Part shown: positions 7,644-15,973 of the stretch, piece by piece
Position numbering within the stretch: the first letter of the stretch is position 1
Layout of the letters: each line of letters opens with the position of its first letter
From: an uncultured Cocleimonas sp.
Lineage (GTDB): Bacteria > Pseudomonadota > Gammaproteobacteria > Thiotrichales > Thiotrichaceae
Direction of reading: 5' to 3'
Assembly (NCBI GenBank): GCA_937974135.1
Contig: CALJIH010000289.1
Location: forward strand, 1-48,556
DNA: 48,556 nucleotides
Notes under the pieces: model-generated
The model's database searches: none
What the model was told of the DNA's origin: nothing
The model's input: the letters and a program-made list of their open reading frames with translations, nothing else
Position numbers and translations under genes: made by a program

Positions 7644-9734
7644 ATGCGAATTTTTAACGATATATCAGAAGCCATTCGCAATAAGGTTCGTTATAAAATT
7701 CTGTTCCTTGTGTTGTTTCCTATTTTATTGATTATGCCAATCGCTTTAGCTTTGGCAATCAATTGGGGTAAACAATTTACCTATCAACAATTATTCCTAA
7801 AAGTTCGGACTGACCTTAATGTATCTCACGATGCATTTGACCGGATTCGTGCTGATTATTTAAATAGTCTTGAACGACTCGCTGAATCGTACCGCTTCAG
7901 AGTCGCATTAGAATTGGGTAACGAAAATTCAATTCTTGAGCAAGTAGAAGAGCTCAAAACACAGAATCAATTTTCATTTTTAAATGTTATTGCCCCCGAA
8001 AATTCATCTTTATCGTTTCCAGAGAGTGTTTCTTCAAAACGCGAATCGTCATCATTACTCAGTGCTTATCAAGGACGAGCAAATGTCGGTATCGAAATAT
8101 TTTCAGCAGATGATTTGTACAAACTTAATCCTAAATTGCGAGATCAAGTACAACTGCCATTGCTAGATACTCCCAGAGCACGCCCCAGCAAAAGAACGCA
8201 AGAAGATCGTGCGATGGTAATACGTGCTCTTTACCCAATTAAAGATTCGCGTGATCAAATAATTGCGATTTTGGATGGTGGGGTATTTCTAAATGGAAAT
8301 TTTGAATTTGTAGATGCCATTCGTGATTTGGCTTATGCACCAAAAAGCTTACCCCCAGGAAGTATTGGCACAGTGACTGTATTTCTGGACGATGTACGTA
8401 TTTCAACTAATGTACCTTTGAATAAAGGGGAGAGAGCCTTAGGCACTCGAGTTTCCAATGAAGTGCGAACCAAGGTGTTAGACAATGGAATTACTTGGAT
8501 AGATAGAGCCTTTGTGGTGAATGATTGGTATGTATCTTCCTACGAACCAATTATTGATATTGATGGAAAACGGGTTGGCATGTTGTATGCAGGGTTTTTA
8601 GAAAAGCCTTTTCGCGATGAGCTATGGAATGCGCTAGCAGTCTTGATTTTAATGTTTCTGGGTTTGATGTTGATCTCCGCCTTAGCCGCAATTAGAGGAG
8701 CAAGGAGAATATTCAAGCCCATAGAGAAAATCAGTAATGTGGTACACGCAACTCAAGAAGGTAGCGCACTTCGAGTTGGAGCGATTCAATCAACCGATGA
8801 AATAGGTACTTTGTCCCGTGAGTTCGATGACATGTTGGATGAATTACAATTGCGTAATCGTGAAATCCAAGACTGGGCTGATTCTCTTGAGGATAAAGTT
8901 GAACTAAGAACGACAGAGTTAAAAAGTAAAAATCAAGATTTAGAAAATTCGATTAGTCTACTCCGCCAAACCCGCCAACAATTAGTCGTAGCAGAAAAGC
9001 TAGCCGCACTTGGTGAATTAACGGCTGGTGTAGCACACGAAATTAACAACCCTACCGCAGTAATGCTAGGCAATTTAGATTTGATCGTCGCTGAACTGGG
9101 TAAACATGCCAAACCTGTGCAACATGAAATTGACCTTGTAATTGAACAAATCTACCGAATTAAAGATATTATTAATCGACTTTTACAATACGCACACCCT
9201 GATAAATATTCTGGATACGTATCAACCATTGAAGTCAATGCACTCGTTGAAGATACCTTAGAATTAATAAACCACCTGCGCCAAGATAGAGCTATTAATA
9301 TCAATATGGAGTTAGCAGCGTCCCAATTAATTGAAATAAATCCTCAGGAATTGCAACAAGTACTTGTAAATTTATTGGTAAATGCGATTCACTCATTTCC
9401 CCAAAATGGTGGCGAAATAACGATCAGAACCTGTGATTGGAAACAAAAAGGGGTGATGATTTGTGTTATTGATAATGGTAAAGGTATTGAAAAAGACTCT
9501 TTGAAGCAGATTTTTAACCCGTTTTTTAGTACCAAAGGTCAGGGAGAAGGTACTGGATTAGGTCTATCTATCAGCTATGGATTAATTCGACGCTACGGCG
9601 GAAATATAACCGCTGAATCAACACTAGGTGAAGGATCTGAGTTTACCATTTGGCTATTAAGTGAACCCAAAATCATTGAAGATGAAGAAGCGATCGCTGA
9701 GCAATTAAGCGTTATTGAGGAATCTGTCATTTAA
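7644..9734 (+). CDS. Membrane sensor histidine kinase
   Basis: Partner kinase of the preceding regulator, 696 residues. One transmembrane helix lies near 17-40, a large periplasmic sensing region of Cache type spans about 43-325, and a second helix lies near 330-350. HAMP and coiled-coil segments follow, then the phospho-acceptor His465 in VAHEINNPTAV and an HATPase domain with N box VNLLVNAIHSF, G1 IDNGKGI and G2 GEGTGLGLSISYG. The signal is unknown. The position beside tungstate uptake makes a periplasmic oxyanion, aldehyde or formate signal plausible, but that is inference. Confidence 0.92.
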   Translation: MRIFNDISEAIRNKVRYKILFLVLFPILLIMPIALALAINWGKQFTYQQLFLKVRTDLNVSHDAFDRIRADYLNSLERLAESYRFRVALELGNENSILEQVEELKTQNQFSFLNVIAPENSSLSFPESVSSKRESSSLLSAYQGRANVGIEIFSADDLYKLNPKLRDQVQLPLLDTPRARPSKRTQEDRAMVIRALYPIKDSRDQIIAILDGGVFLNGNFEFVDAIRDLAYAPKSLPPGSIGTVTVFLDDVRISTNVPLNKGERALGTRVSNEVRTKVLDNGITWIDRAFVVNDWYVSSYEPIIDIDGKRVGMLYAGFLEKPFRDELWNALAVLILMFLGLMLISALAAIRGARRIFKPIEKISNVVHATQEGSALRVGAIQSTDEIGTLSREFDDMLDELQLRNREIQDWADSLEDKVELRTTELKSKNQDLENSISLLRQTRQQLVVAEKLAALGELTAGVAHEINNPTAVMLGNLDLIVAELGKHAKPVQHEIDLVIEQIYRIKDIINRLLQYAHPDKYSGYVSTIEVNALVEDTLELINHLRQDRAININMELAASQLIEINPQELQQVLVNLLVNAIHSFPQNGGEITIRTCDWKQKGVMICVIDNGKGIEKDSLKQIFNPFFSTKGQGEGTGLGLSISYGLIRRYGGNITAESTLGEGSEFTIWLLSEPKIIEDEEAIAEQLSVIEESVI

Positions 9735-9818
9735 TGAATCATTTATTTTTTTCTTGAAAACGCCTAGCCTTGCATAATTTCTATTTACCTTTTTAAAAAC
9801 CAAAAAGTAATATCATTC

Positions 9819-9873
9819 AGCCGAGCCTTGGCGAGACAATGTTGGAGCGAAGCGACGACTACCCGAAGGGAAG
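9819..9873 (+). repeat. REP-like element 1, joined to G6 copy 3
   Basis: A GC-richer stretch in AT-rich DNA: GCCGAG..., GAGACAATG, GGAGCGAAGCGACGAC, then ACCCGAAGGG. It matches stretches at 14405-14470 and 16042-16096, and in all three cases a G6 motif follows within about 20 nt. The rest of the 315-bp gap (9735-10049) holds no gene that I can see. Confidence 0.75.
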
Positions 9874-9884
9874 GTTTGCAACAC

Positions 9885-9912
9885 CGCCTAAAAGTAGGGG
9901 GGTGTCTTTATT
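9885..9912 (+). repeat. G6 repeat, copy 3
   Basis: CCTAAAAGTAGGGGGGTGTC followed by TTTATT. It lies between the kinase and peroxiredoxin genes, both on the plus strand. Confidence 0.85.
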
Positions 9913-10049
9913 ATATCTATATCTAATAAAAAGATATTTTATTCTAAATATATCGCTTTTATAGATTAATTTTTTGTATATACTTCGCCCATCGAAACAA
10001 ATTACACAACGTAATTTATTACATTTATAGAATATTAAAGGATTTACAC

Positions 10050-10715
10050 ATGTCAGAAGCATTAAGAATAAATGATTTAGCTCCAAATTTTACCGCTAAC
10101 ACCACTCACGGTGAGATTGATTTTCACGATTGGATTGGTGATAGCTGGGCTGTATTATTTTCACACCCAAAAGATTTTACACCAGTATGTACTACCGAGT
10201 TAGGTGAAGTTGCACGACTTCAAGACGAGTTCAAAAAGCGTAATGTTAAAACCATTGGTTTAAGTGCAGACTCAATTGAAAACCACTCTGAGTGGGAAAA
10301 AGACATCGAAGAGACTCAAGGATCAGCAGTGAATTTCCCAATGATTGGTGATGAAGATCTAAACGTTTCATTACTTTACAATATGCTTCCAGCGGACGAA
10401 GAGGGTGCAACTGAAGGTCGTACTGCAGCTACAAATGCGACAGTTCGTACAGTTTTTGTTATTGGTCCTGATAAGCTTATCAAGTTGATGCTAACTTACC
10501 CTATGGCTACTGGTCGTAACTTTGACGAGATTCTTCGTGTAATTGATGCAATGCAGCTAACGGCTAAGCATAAAGTAGCAACCCCAGTTAACTGGAAAGA
10601 TGGTGACGACGTAATTATCGTTCCTACTGTATCAAATGAAGAAGCGGAAGGTTTGTTCCCAGCAGGTTGGAAAACAATCAAGCCATACTTAAGAACAGTG
10701 AAGCAACCTTCATAA
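10050..10715 (+). CDS. 1-Cys peroxiredoxin (Prx6 subfamily)
   Basis: Thiol peroxidase of 221 residues reducing peroxides in the cytoplasm. Peroxidatic Cys47 lies in PKDFTPVCTTE and is the only cysteine, so the resolving thiol must come from another molecule. The long C-terminal domain (after about 160, with PVNWKDGDDVIIVP) is typical of Prx6. AAAGGA lies upstream of the ATG and an intrinsic terminator follows, so this is a single-gene unit. It may protect the oxygen-sensitive metalloenzymes nearby, but nothing in the sequence proves that link. Confidence 0.94.
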   Translation: MSEALRINDLAPNFTANTTHGEIDFHDWIGDSWAVLFSHPKDFTPVCTTELGEVARLQDEFKKRNVKTIGLSADSIENHSEWEKDIEETQGSAVNFPMIGDEDLNVSLLYNMLPADEEGATEGRTAATNATVRTVFVIGPDKLIKLMLTYPMATGRNFDEILRVIDAMQLTAKHKVATPVNWKDGDDVIIVPTVSNEEAEGLFPAGWKTIKPYLRTVKQPS

Positions 10716-10735
10716 GCTCAAAAGCTTTTACAGAT

Positions 10736-10767
10736 AAAAAAAGCCCACCTTTCGGTGGGTTTTTTTA
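10736..10767 (+). terminator. Intrinsic terminator of the peroxiredoxin gene
   Basis: Stem CCCACC / GGTGGG around TTTC, flanked by an A-run before and a run of eight T after. It lies 20 nt after the stop codon. Confidence 0.93.
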
Positions 10768-10855
10768 TGACTTTTTAGTATTCATTTTTTCGCTTTTAAA
10801 ATAGTTAAATCTCAAAACTCTGCTAATCTCAAGTTTTACTCTATATTTGAATGCA

Positions 10856-11791
10856 ATGTCTGCACCGGTTTCAACCACACAAATACCAAAAGCTAGTCCT
10901 CCAACGGGTGCTATCAAAGCAAATCTACTTTGTTTTAGTTCTATCTTTCTGTGGGCTTTAGGTTTTCCTGCTGCTGAAGTTTTATTAGAAACTTGGGGTG
11001 CATTGGCTTTGGTATTAGTGCGCTTAACTCTCAGTGCTTTTGTGTTATTAACGATATGGATTTATTTAGAAAGTTGGACTTCAGTAAAAAATTGCGAATG
11101 GCGCTCACCCTTGCGAGTAGGAGCGATTGGCTTTGGTATTGGGACAATATTTTTTCTGTTTGGTCAAAGGTATTCGGATGCTGTGATTCCAGCCATTATG
11201 GCGGCAATGATGCCTATTTTTGGTGGTTTACTCGAAGTAATATTCGAACGTCGCAGATTACGTCCAAGATTAGTGATTGGCATTCTACTAGCACTTATCG
11301 GTGGTTATATAGCCACTGGAGTAAAATTATCTGAAGGTACATTTGGTTTTGGTGCCTTGCTATGTCTCATTGCGATCCCTTTGTATGCGTGGGCGACTCG
11401 AACCATCACCCGAGAATTTCCTAAACTCACACCAATCGCACAAACAACGACAACCATCATTGGCGCTTGGATATTGGTTTTATGTTTCTTTATTTTATCG
11501 AAATTAGTTGGTTTTGACGGAGCAAAATTTGGCTTGATAAGCACGTATAACATTATGATGTTATTGATATTTTCGATTGCAGCAATGGCGATTTCACAAT
11601 TATTGTGGATTAAAGCCGCAGGCAGTCTAGGCATCCTTTTTGCATCGCTACATATGAATGCCATTCCATTCTACGTGATGATTGTGATGGTCATTTTCTT
11701 TGATTCGACTTGGTCTTGGATGCAAGCCTTAGGTGCACTAATTGTAGGAATTGGTGTTATCTATTCGCAAATGCAACAGGTAGAGAAATAA
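10856..11791 (+). CDS. EamA/DMT-family transporter
   Basis: Inner-membrane protein of 311 residues with about ten hydrophobic helices arranged as two EamA repeats (about 20-150 and 165-305), as in drug/metabolite exporters of the RhaT/YdcZ type. I use the ATG at 10856 (MSAPVS); a TTG three codons upstream is possible, and neither has a clear ribosome binding site. It stands alone between the peroxiredoxin terminator and a convergent lipoprotein gene. The substrate cannot be inferred. Confidence 0.88.
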   Translation: MSAPVSTTQIPKASPPTGAIKANLLCFSSIFLWALGFPAAEVLLETWGALALVLVRLTLSAFVLLTIWIYLESWTSVKNCEWRSPLRVGAIGFGIGTIFFLFGQRYSDAVIPAIMAAMMPIFGGLLEVIFERRRLRPRLVIGILLALIGGYIATGVKLSEGTFGFGALLCLIAIPLYAWATRTITREFPKLTPIAQTTTTIIGAWILVLCFFILSKLVGFDGAKFGLISTYNIMMLLIFSIAAMAISQLLWIKAAGSLGILFASLHMNAIPFYVMIVMVIFFDSTWSWMQALGALIVGIGVIYSQMQQVEK

Positions 11792-11815
11792 GTACTGCTT
11801 CTAGATAAAAATCGT

Positions 11816-11844
11816 TCTGTTGAGCTCTTGTACAGAGCTTTGTC
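11816..11844. repeat. Short palindromic repeat shared with 14532-14551
   Basis: TCTGTTGAGCTCTTG occurs here and in reverse at 14537-14551. Here it forms the hairpin AGCTCT-TGTAC-AGAGCT and continues into TTTGTCGAAC. Both copies lie 30-55 nt from a G6 motif. Confidence 0.55.
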
Positions 11845-11870
11845 GAACTATTTATGCTGAGATAGGAAGT

Positions 11871-11930
11871 ACACCCCCCTACTTTTAAGAGATTTTAAAT
11901 CTCGTAAAAGTAGGGGGGTGTCTTTTTTAC
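11871..11930. repeat. Inverted pair of G6 repeats (copies 4a and 4b)
   Basis: A minus-oriented copy, ACACCCCCCTACTTTTA (11871-11887), is followed by a plus-oriented one, TAAAAGTAGGGGGGTGT (11905-11921), with GAGATTT / AAATCTC pairing between them. Together they form a stem of about 24 pairs with one internal A-G mismatch, followed on the plus strand by TCTTTTTTAC. The site is between two converging genes and can act as the terminator of the transporter gene. Confidence 0.88.
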
Positions 11931-11946
11931 TTTTTGTTATTATTGA

Positions 11947-12405
11947 TTAGCTGTTATCTTGTAAATGCGCTACTCGAGCAACATTATTTTGCATAATTAA
12001 TTTTACTTTATCACCGGTTTTAAATTTGGTTTCAGCTAATTGAGTGACGACTACTTTATCACCACCTTCTAGTTGTAATGTGATTTCCAAACCTGCTTTC
12101 TTAGAGGCCGCTTTTTCAGCTTCACCGCCAACCGCCCCACCGATTAAACTACCAATAATTGAACCTGCGTAAGGAACAGTAGAGCCAAGTATTGACCCTG
12201 TAACTGAACCTACGGTGCGTCCAGCAGCACTGGTTTTGCCTTGAATGGCGACATCTTTAACTCCAGTTACTGTGCCTTGCTTAACCGTGACAACTTGCTC
12301 TTTTGTTACTGTGCCTACTTTATTAGTAGTCACTGGAGCGTTGGTTGTACAGCCAGCCAATAATAAAAAGTTGATGCTTATAATCACACTGAAAATTTTA
12401 TACAT
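11947..12405 (-). CDS. Glycine-zipper outer-membrane lipoprotein (SlyB/Rickettsia 17-kDa type)
   Basis: Lipoprotein of 152 residues. The signal peptide ends in the lipobox LLAGC, with the lipidated Cys near residue 19. A central hydrophobic glycine-rich stretch (GRTVGSVTGSILGSTVPYAGSIIGSLIGGAVGG, given here as about residues 62-95) is the glycine zipper thought to insert in the membrane. The C-terminal 50 residues resemble the small beta domain of SlyB-like proteins. The role is presumably envelope integrity; it has no visible link to the metal genes on either side. Confidence 0.82.
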   Translation of the reverse strand: MYKIFSVIISINFLLLAGCTTNAPVTTNKVGTVTKEQVVTVKQGTVTGVKDVAIQGKTSAAGRTVGSVTGSILGSTVPYAGSIIGSLIGGAVGGEAEKAASKKAGLEITLQLEGGDKVVVTQLAETKFKTGDKVKLIMQNNVARVAHLQDNS

Positions 12406-12568
12406 GCTTATTCCCCTATATGGATTAACAATATTTAGCTTAAGGTGTTGTTTATCTTAATAATGCTTAGGAGACTTATGATTAGAATTAGTTCAAGAAA
12501 TATTTGAATAAGCAATGATAAGCGTAAAAATTTGTGGATATATTTTGTGAAAATTGCATTTGAAAGCC

Positions 12569-12594
12569 GCAAAAAGTAGGGGGGTGTCTTTTTA
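12569..12594 (+). repeat. G6 repeat, copy 5
   Basis: CAAAAAGTAGGGGGGTGTCT followed by TTTTA. It lacks the upstream CCCC arm, so no stem forms. It lies 22 nt past the stop of the minus-strand regulator gene. Confidence 0.85.
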
Positions 12595-12616
12595 AGGAAT
12601 ATATTTCCAGTAAGCT

Positions 12617-13537
12617 CTAATCGTCGCCCCAAACTAATTGACCACAAACACCAAGGTCATAGCCAGTAAGTGCCTCTGCCATATTTTGGCTGGGTAGAGA
12701 TTTTAGTTCGCTGATGAATTCTTGAAAAAGATGCCTAAACCAAATATTACGTGGTAAGGCTAAATCGAATGATTCCCAGCCTAAGCTTATGAAACCCAAT
12801 CCGAATTCATTGGCAATTGAGCGAGTACCCGGTGCAATATCTGCCATATTCATGGTAATTGCTGCGGCAGCTTCGCGTTCTGAGTTGGAAATTCCTGCTT
12901 CACAGTTCAGAGAGTCTGTGGTTTTGTGGTAATGACTCAGCGTTTCCAATAAAAAACGCTGCGCGCCCGAGCCTTTTTGTCGCATCGACCAGCGATATTG
13001 CAAGTCAAAAAACGCTTCCGGATCTTTTGAAATTTGTAACATTTTTGCGTTTAACAACAAACCTTGCTCGCGTTGGAACGCCCGAATCAACACCCATTGT
13101 TTGTGTTGGCTATGTTGTTGCAATAATGCAGGATGGCGCAAAACACTCTCCGCTTGAGGTCCCCAATGCATGCCACAAACGTCTATGCGTTGAGATTGTA
13201 AAAGGTTTAAGCCTATACCCGTGCCAGTAGGCGAATAGCTCACTAGCGCGTGCGAATCGATTTGTGCGGCAAAATTATTCACCACCCGATATAACAAAGG
13301 ATCATCACTGCCAGCGATTAAGAGTCGATCTTTGAGTAAACCGCTATGTGAAGAATCCAGCATCCAGCGATCAATCAATTCACGCGGGAACATCCATTTA
13401 CCAGTGACTTTAGTCGCTGGAATGTGGCCTTCGTTGGCAAGTGAATAAACCTTTTTTTCGTTCAGTTGGAGATATTCAGCGACTTGTTTAACGCTTAAAA
13501 AGGGGGTGTTGATGTTAAACGTTTGATCTTTGCTCAT
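12617..13537 (-). CDS. HTH / periplasmic-binding-like domain regulator (Mo/W-responsive, putative)
   Basis: Cytoplasmic protein of 306 residues. Residues about 10-58 are an excisionase-type helix-turn-helix (LSVKQVAEYLQLNEKKVYSL, then WMFPRELIDRWM). Residues about 65-300 form a PBP-like domain of the COG1910 kind, related to molybdate-binding proteins (LLIAGSDDPLL, RQKGSGAQRFL, DIAPGTRSIANEFGLGF). Such proteins usually sit beside fdhD and oxyanion transport genes and are thought to sense cellular molybdate or tungstate. Here it follows fdhD by only 2 nt. Its ligand and operator are not shown by the sequence. Confidence 0.82.
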   Translation of the reverse strand: MSKDQTFNINTPFLSVKQVAEYLQLNEKKVYSLANEGHIPATKVTGKWMFPRELIDRWMLDSSHSGLLKDRLLIAGSDDPLLYRVVNNFAAQIDSHALVSYSPTGTGIGLNLLQSQRIDVCGMHWGPQAESVLRHPALLQQHSQHKQWVLIRAFQREQGLLLNAKMLQISKDPEAFFDLQYRWSMRQKGSGAQRFLLETLSHYHKTTDSLNCEAGISNSEREAAAAITMNMADIAPGTRSIANEFGLGFISLGWESFDLALPRNIWFRHLFQEFISELKSLPSQNMAEALTGYDLGVCGQLVWGDD

Positions 13538-13539
13538 AC

Positions 13540-14379
13540 TTAACTGGCACTTTTGAAACGTTTGGTAGGTTTTTCATCGAATGTGATTTGATCCGCACCG
13601 TTGTAGACTAAAAAATGTTTGCCTTTAGCACGTGAAATCAAAATTACACCTAACTGTTTCGCAATTTCATAACCCATCTGGGTTGCCCCTGATCGAGAAA
13701 GCAAGACAGGAATACCCATTTGTGCGACTTTAATCACCATTTCAGAAGTGAGACGACCAGTGGTATAGAAAATTTTATCAGCACCCGACATATCGTGTAA
13801 CCACATATAACCTGCGATAGCATCGACGGCATTGTGCCGACCTACATCCTCGACAAAACGCATGTTTTGGGTTTCCCGACACAGCGCACAACCATGTACC
13901 GCCCCCGCTTTCTTGTAAATTTCGTTGTGTTTGCTAAGGGTGTTAAGCAAGCCGTAAATCATTGATTGTTTGAGTTCGACTCTGGGTAGTTTAATCTTGT
14001 GTAAACCATCCATCATGTCACCGTAAACAGTGCCTTGACCACAACCTGTGGTGACTGTTTTCTTGCTCAGTTTGTCTTCCAGTCCGTTCACAGCTTCGTG
14101 CGTAGTAACAGCAACTGCTTCTACATCCCAGTCTACTTGAATAGATCTTACTTCATCTACGCTTTGCACTAATCGTTGATTGCGTAACCAGCCTAAAACT
14201 AATAACTCTGGTTGAGTGCCTAAAGTCATTAAGGTGACGATTTCGCGCTTGTTTAAATAAATCGTCAGCGCCCGTTCTGCGGCGATATGCCCTGCAATAG
14301 TATCGCCAAACTCATTGACGCTATTCACGGCATATGATGCATCTAATCCTTCGTCGGTGAGTTCGGGTTTATTTGACAT
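13540..14379 (-). CDS. fdhD: Formate dehydrogenase accessory sulfurtransferase FdhD
   Basis: Passes sulfur from a cysteine desulfurase to the bis-MGD cofactor of formate dehydrogenase, which is inactive without it. The two working cysteines are in GCALCRE, followed by RFVEDVGRHNAVD; TTGRLTSEMV and LLSRSGAT are further family motifs. I start at the ATG at 14379 (MSNKPEL, 279 residues). The frame stays open to 14481, but that extension would be read through a REP-like repeat and has no family similarity. It forms a two-gene unit with the downstream regulator. Confidence 0.95.
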   Translation of the reverse strand: MSNKPELTDEGLDASYAVNSVNEFGDTIAGHIAAERALTIYLNKREIVTLMTLGTQPELLVLGWLRNQRLVQSVDEVRSIQVDWDVEAVAVTTHEAVNGLEDKLSKKTVTTGCGQGTVYGDMMDGLHKIKLPRVELKQSMIYGLLNTLSKHNEIYKKAGAVHGCALCRETQNMRFVEDVGRHNAVDAIAGYMWLHDMSGADKIFYTTGRLTSEMVIKVAQMGIPVLLSRSGATQMGYEIAKQLGVILISRAKGKHFLVYNGADQITFDEKPTKRFKSAS

Positions 14380-14404
14380 ATTAATCTCAAGACGTTTAAA
14401 AGTG

Positions 14405-14470
14405 GTAAGCCGAGGCGCTAGCCGAGACAATGCAGGAGCATAGCGACGGCAGCCCGCAGGGCCGGGTTCT
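14405..14470 (+). repeat. REP-like element 2, joined to G6 copy 6
   Basis: Same pattern as the elements at 9819 and 16042: GCCGAG..., GAGACAATG, GGAGCATAGCGACG, then CCCGCAGGG. It lies upstream of fdhD and reads through the spurious N-terminal extension of that frame. Confidence 0.75.
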
Positions 14471-14482
14471 CCTATAAACAAG

Positions 14483-14510
14483 AAACCCCGTAAAAGTAGG
14501 GGGGTGTACT
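14483..14510 (+). repeat. G6 repeat, copy 6
   Basis: AAACCCCGTAAAAGTAGGGG then GGTGTACT; the T-tail is lost. It lies between fdhD and moaA (both minus strand). Confidence 0.82.
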
Positions 14511-14531
14511 CGATATACTTCTACTAAGCTC

Positions 14532-14551
14532 ATTACCAAGAGCTCAACAGA
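14532..14551. repeat. Second copy of the short palindromic repeat
   Basis: Contains the reverse complement of the 15-mer at 11816-11830. It lies just past the moaA stop codon, beside G6 copy 6. Confidence 0.5.
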
Positions 14552-14576
14552 GCTGTCTTTATGTTATTTGCGTATA

Positions 14577-15626
14577 TTATCCACCAGTTGCACTCATATG
14601 ACGCATAATAATGGGTTGTTCATTTAGATTAAAATCATGGCCTTTAGGTTTAATTTGCATCGATTCAATCAGAGCATTTCGTAAGGCTTCATCGTCCGTT
14701 GGGTGGGCACGAACAATCTGGCGTAAATCCATTGAATGTTCTTGGCCTAAACAAAGCAATAACATGCCTTCTGCTGTAACACGAACACGGTTGCAAGTAT
14801 CACAAAAGTTATGGCTATGCGGCGAAATAAAACCGATCCGACTCTCACTTTCGCGATCACCATTGCTGTCTATAAAGCGGAAGTATTTCGCAGGTCCACC
14901 GGTACTTTCATCAGTGCCAACCAAATTATATTTTTCACGTAATTCACTTAGAATATCATCGCTGGAACAATAGCTTAGGGCACGATCGTGATCGCCCATA
15001 TCGCCTAATGGCATCTCTTCAATGAAGCTAATATCCATGCCACGATCACGAATAAATTCAACCAAATCAATAATTTCATCATGATTGAAGTTTTTCATCA
15101 CAACGGTATTGATTTTGATATTGTCAAAACCTACTTCGAGTGCTTTATCGATACCCGCCATGGTTTTTTCAAGTTTGCCAATACGTGTGATTTTTGTGAA
15201 GCGCTCTGGCTGAATTGTATCTAGGCTGATATTAATTCTAGTTACGCCAGCATCTCTCAATGGTTGTGCATACTTTTCGAGAAGAGTTGCGTTTGTGGTT
15301 AGGGTAAGATCGGTCAAGCCATCTAGTTTACCCAAGGTTTCAAATACGCTGAGAATATTTCTACGAGTCAGAGGTTCGCCCCCAGAAATACGAATTTTGT
15401 TTACCCCAAGATCAACAAAAGCGGTGCCAATCCTGCTCATTTCTTCAAGTGTTAGTAGTTGCTCGCGAGGCACAAATTTCATGTCTTCAGACATGCAATA
15501 AACGCAACGAAGATCGCAACGATCGGTCACTGACAATCTCACATAAGTAACTTGTCTACCAAAACGATCAACCAATTTTGTAACGGGTTTATTATCTTCT
15601 GTAACTGTTGTACTACCTTGACTCAT
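14577..15626 (-). CDS. moaA: GTP 3',8-cyclase MoaA
   Basis: Radical-SAM enzyme of 349 residues that, with MoaC, turns GTP into cyclic pyranopterin monophosphate, the first step of pterin cofactor synthesis. The SAM-cluster cysteines are Cys37, Cys41 and Cys44 (DRCDLRCVYC). The second cluster is held by FCDTCNRVRVTAEGMLLLC, and the protein ends in the required Gly-Gly. It is transcribed alone. Its 5' region carries a 164-bp palindromic element and, beyond it, a weak sigma-54-like promoter. No moaC, moaE or moaB is present in this window. Confidence 0.96.
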   Translation of the reverse strand: MSQGSTTVTEDNKPVTKLVDRFGRQVTYVRLSVTDRCDLRCVYCMSEDMKFVPREQLLTLEEMSRIGTAFVDLGVNKIRISGGEPLTRRNILSVFETLGKLDGLTDLTLTTNATLLEKYAQPLRDAGVTRINISLDTIQPERFTKITRIGKLEKTMAGIDKALEVGFDNIKINTVVMKNFNHDEIIDLVEFIRDRGMDISFIEEMPLGDMGDHDRALSYCSSDDILSELREKYNLVGTDESTGGPAKYFRFIDSNGDRESESRIGFISPHSHNFCDTCNRVRVTAEGMLLLCLGQEHSMDLRQIVRAHPTDDEALRNALIESMQIKPKGHDFNLNEQPIIMRHMSATGG

Positions 15627-15663
15627 ATGGGGTTCGTTTAAGTAATTATTTAGGGGTAGAAAT

Positions 15664-15827
15664 TAGAGGTCTTTGTACGAGAATATGGCGAGAGAAAAAA
15701 TTGCGTAATTTCTCAGCTTTTTTATAAAAATGAGCGGAATAGCATGGCTATTCAACGAATTTTTAGGAAAAAACTGGGATATTTAAGCTTTATTTATCCG
15801 TCATATTTCTCGTTCAGAGGCCTCTTA
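15664..15827. mobile_element. MITE-like imperfect palindrome, 164 bp
   Basis: The two ends pair: TAGAGGTCT..ACGAGAA at the left against TTCTCGTTCAGAGGCCTCTTA (written as 15807-15827) at the right. The centre is GAATAGC-ATG-GCTATTC at 15737-15753, at the exact midpoint. Imperfect complementarity runs along both arms. TA is found at each edge. It encodes nothing of note and lies between moaA and the upstream regulatory sites, in a 521-bp gap (15627-16147). Family membership is not recognised. Confidence 0.7.
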
Positions 15828-15861
15828 TATCATATATTTTAGTTCAATCTATAATAAGTTT

Positions 15862-15877
15862 TGCAATTTTCATACCA
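15862..15877 (-). promoter_or_regulatory. Weak sigma-54-like promoter facing moaA
   Basis: Minus strand TGGTAT-GAAAA-TTGCA keeps the GG and GC pair at correct spacing but departs from consensus at the end of the -24 box. It is 236 nt from moaA; without the inserted palindrome the distance would be about 72 nt. Confidence 0.45.
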
Positions 15878-15973
15878 TTTATGTGAATGGCTAGATAATT
15901 GGTTGATACAGCTAAATTTGCTAATAATAAAATAGATATCGGATAACTATGTCTTGCTGATATTTGAAGCTGG

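Noticed and set aside
14380..14481. N-terminal extension of 34 residues on FdhD
   Set aside because: It is the translation of a REP-like repeat (14405-14470), has no family similarity, and the ATG at 14379 has a GAG-type ribosome binding site.
14568..14577. A third TTGCGTATAT on the plus strand, like the ECF promoters
   Set aside because: The -35 position 16 nt upstream reads AGAGCT rather than xxATCT, and no gene follows in that direction (it faces the end of moaA).
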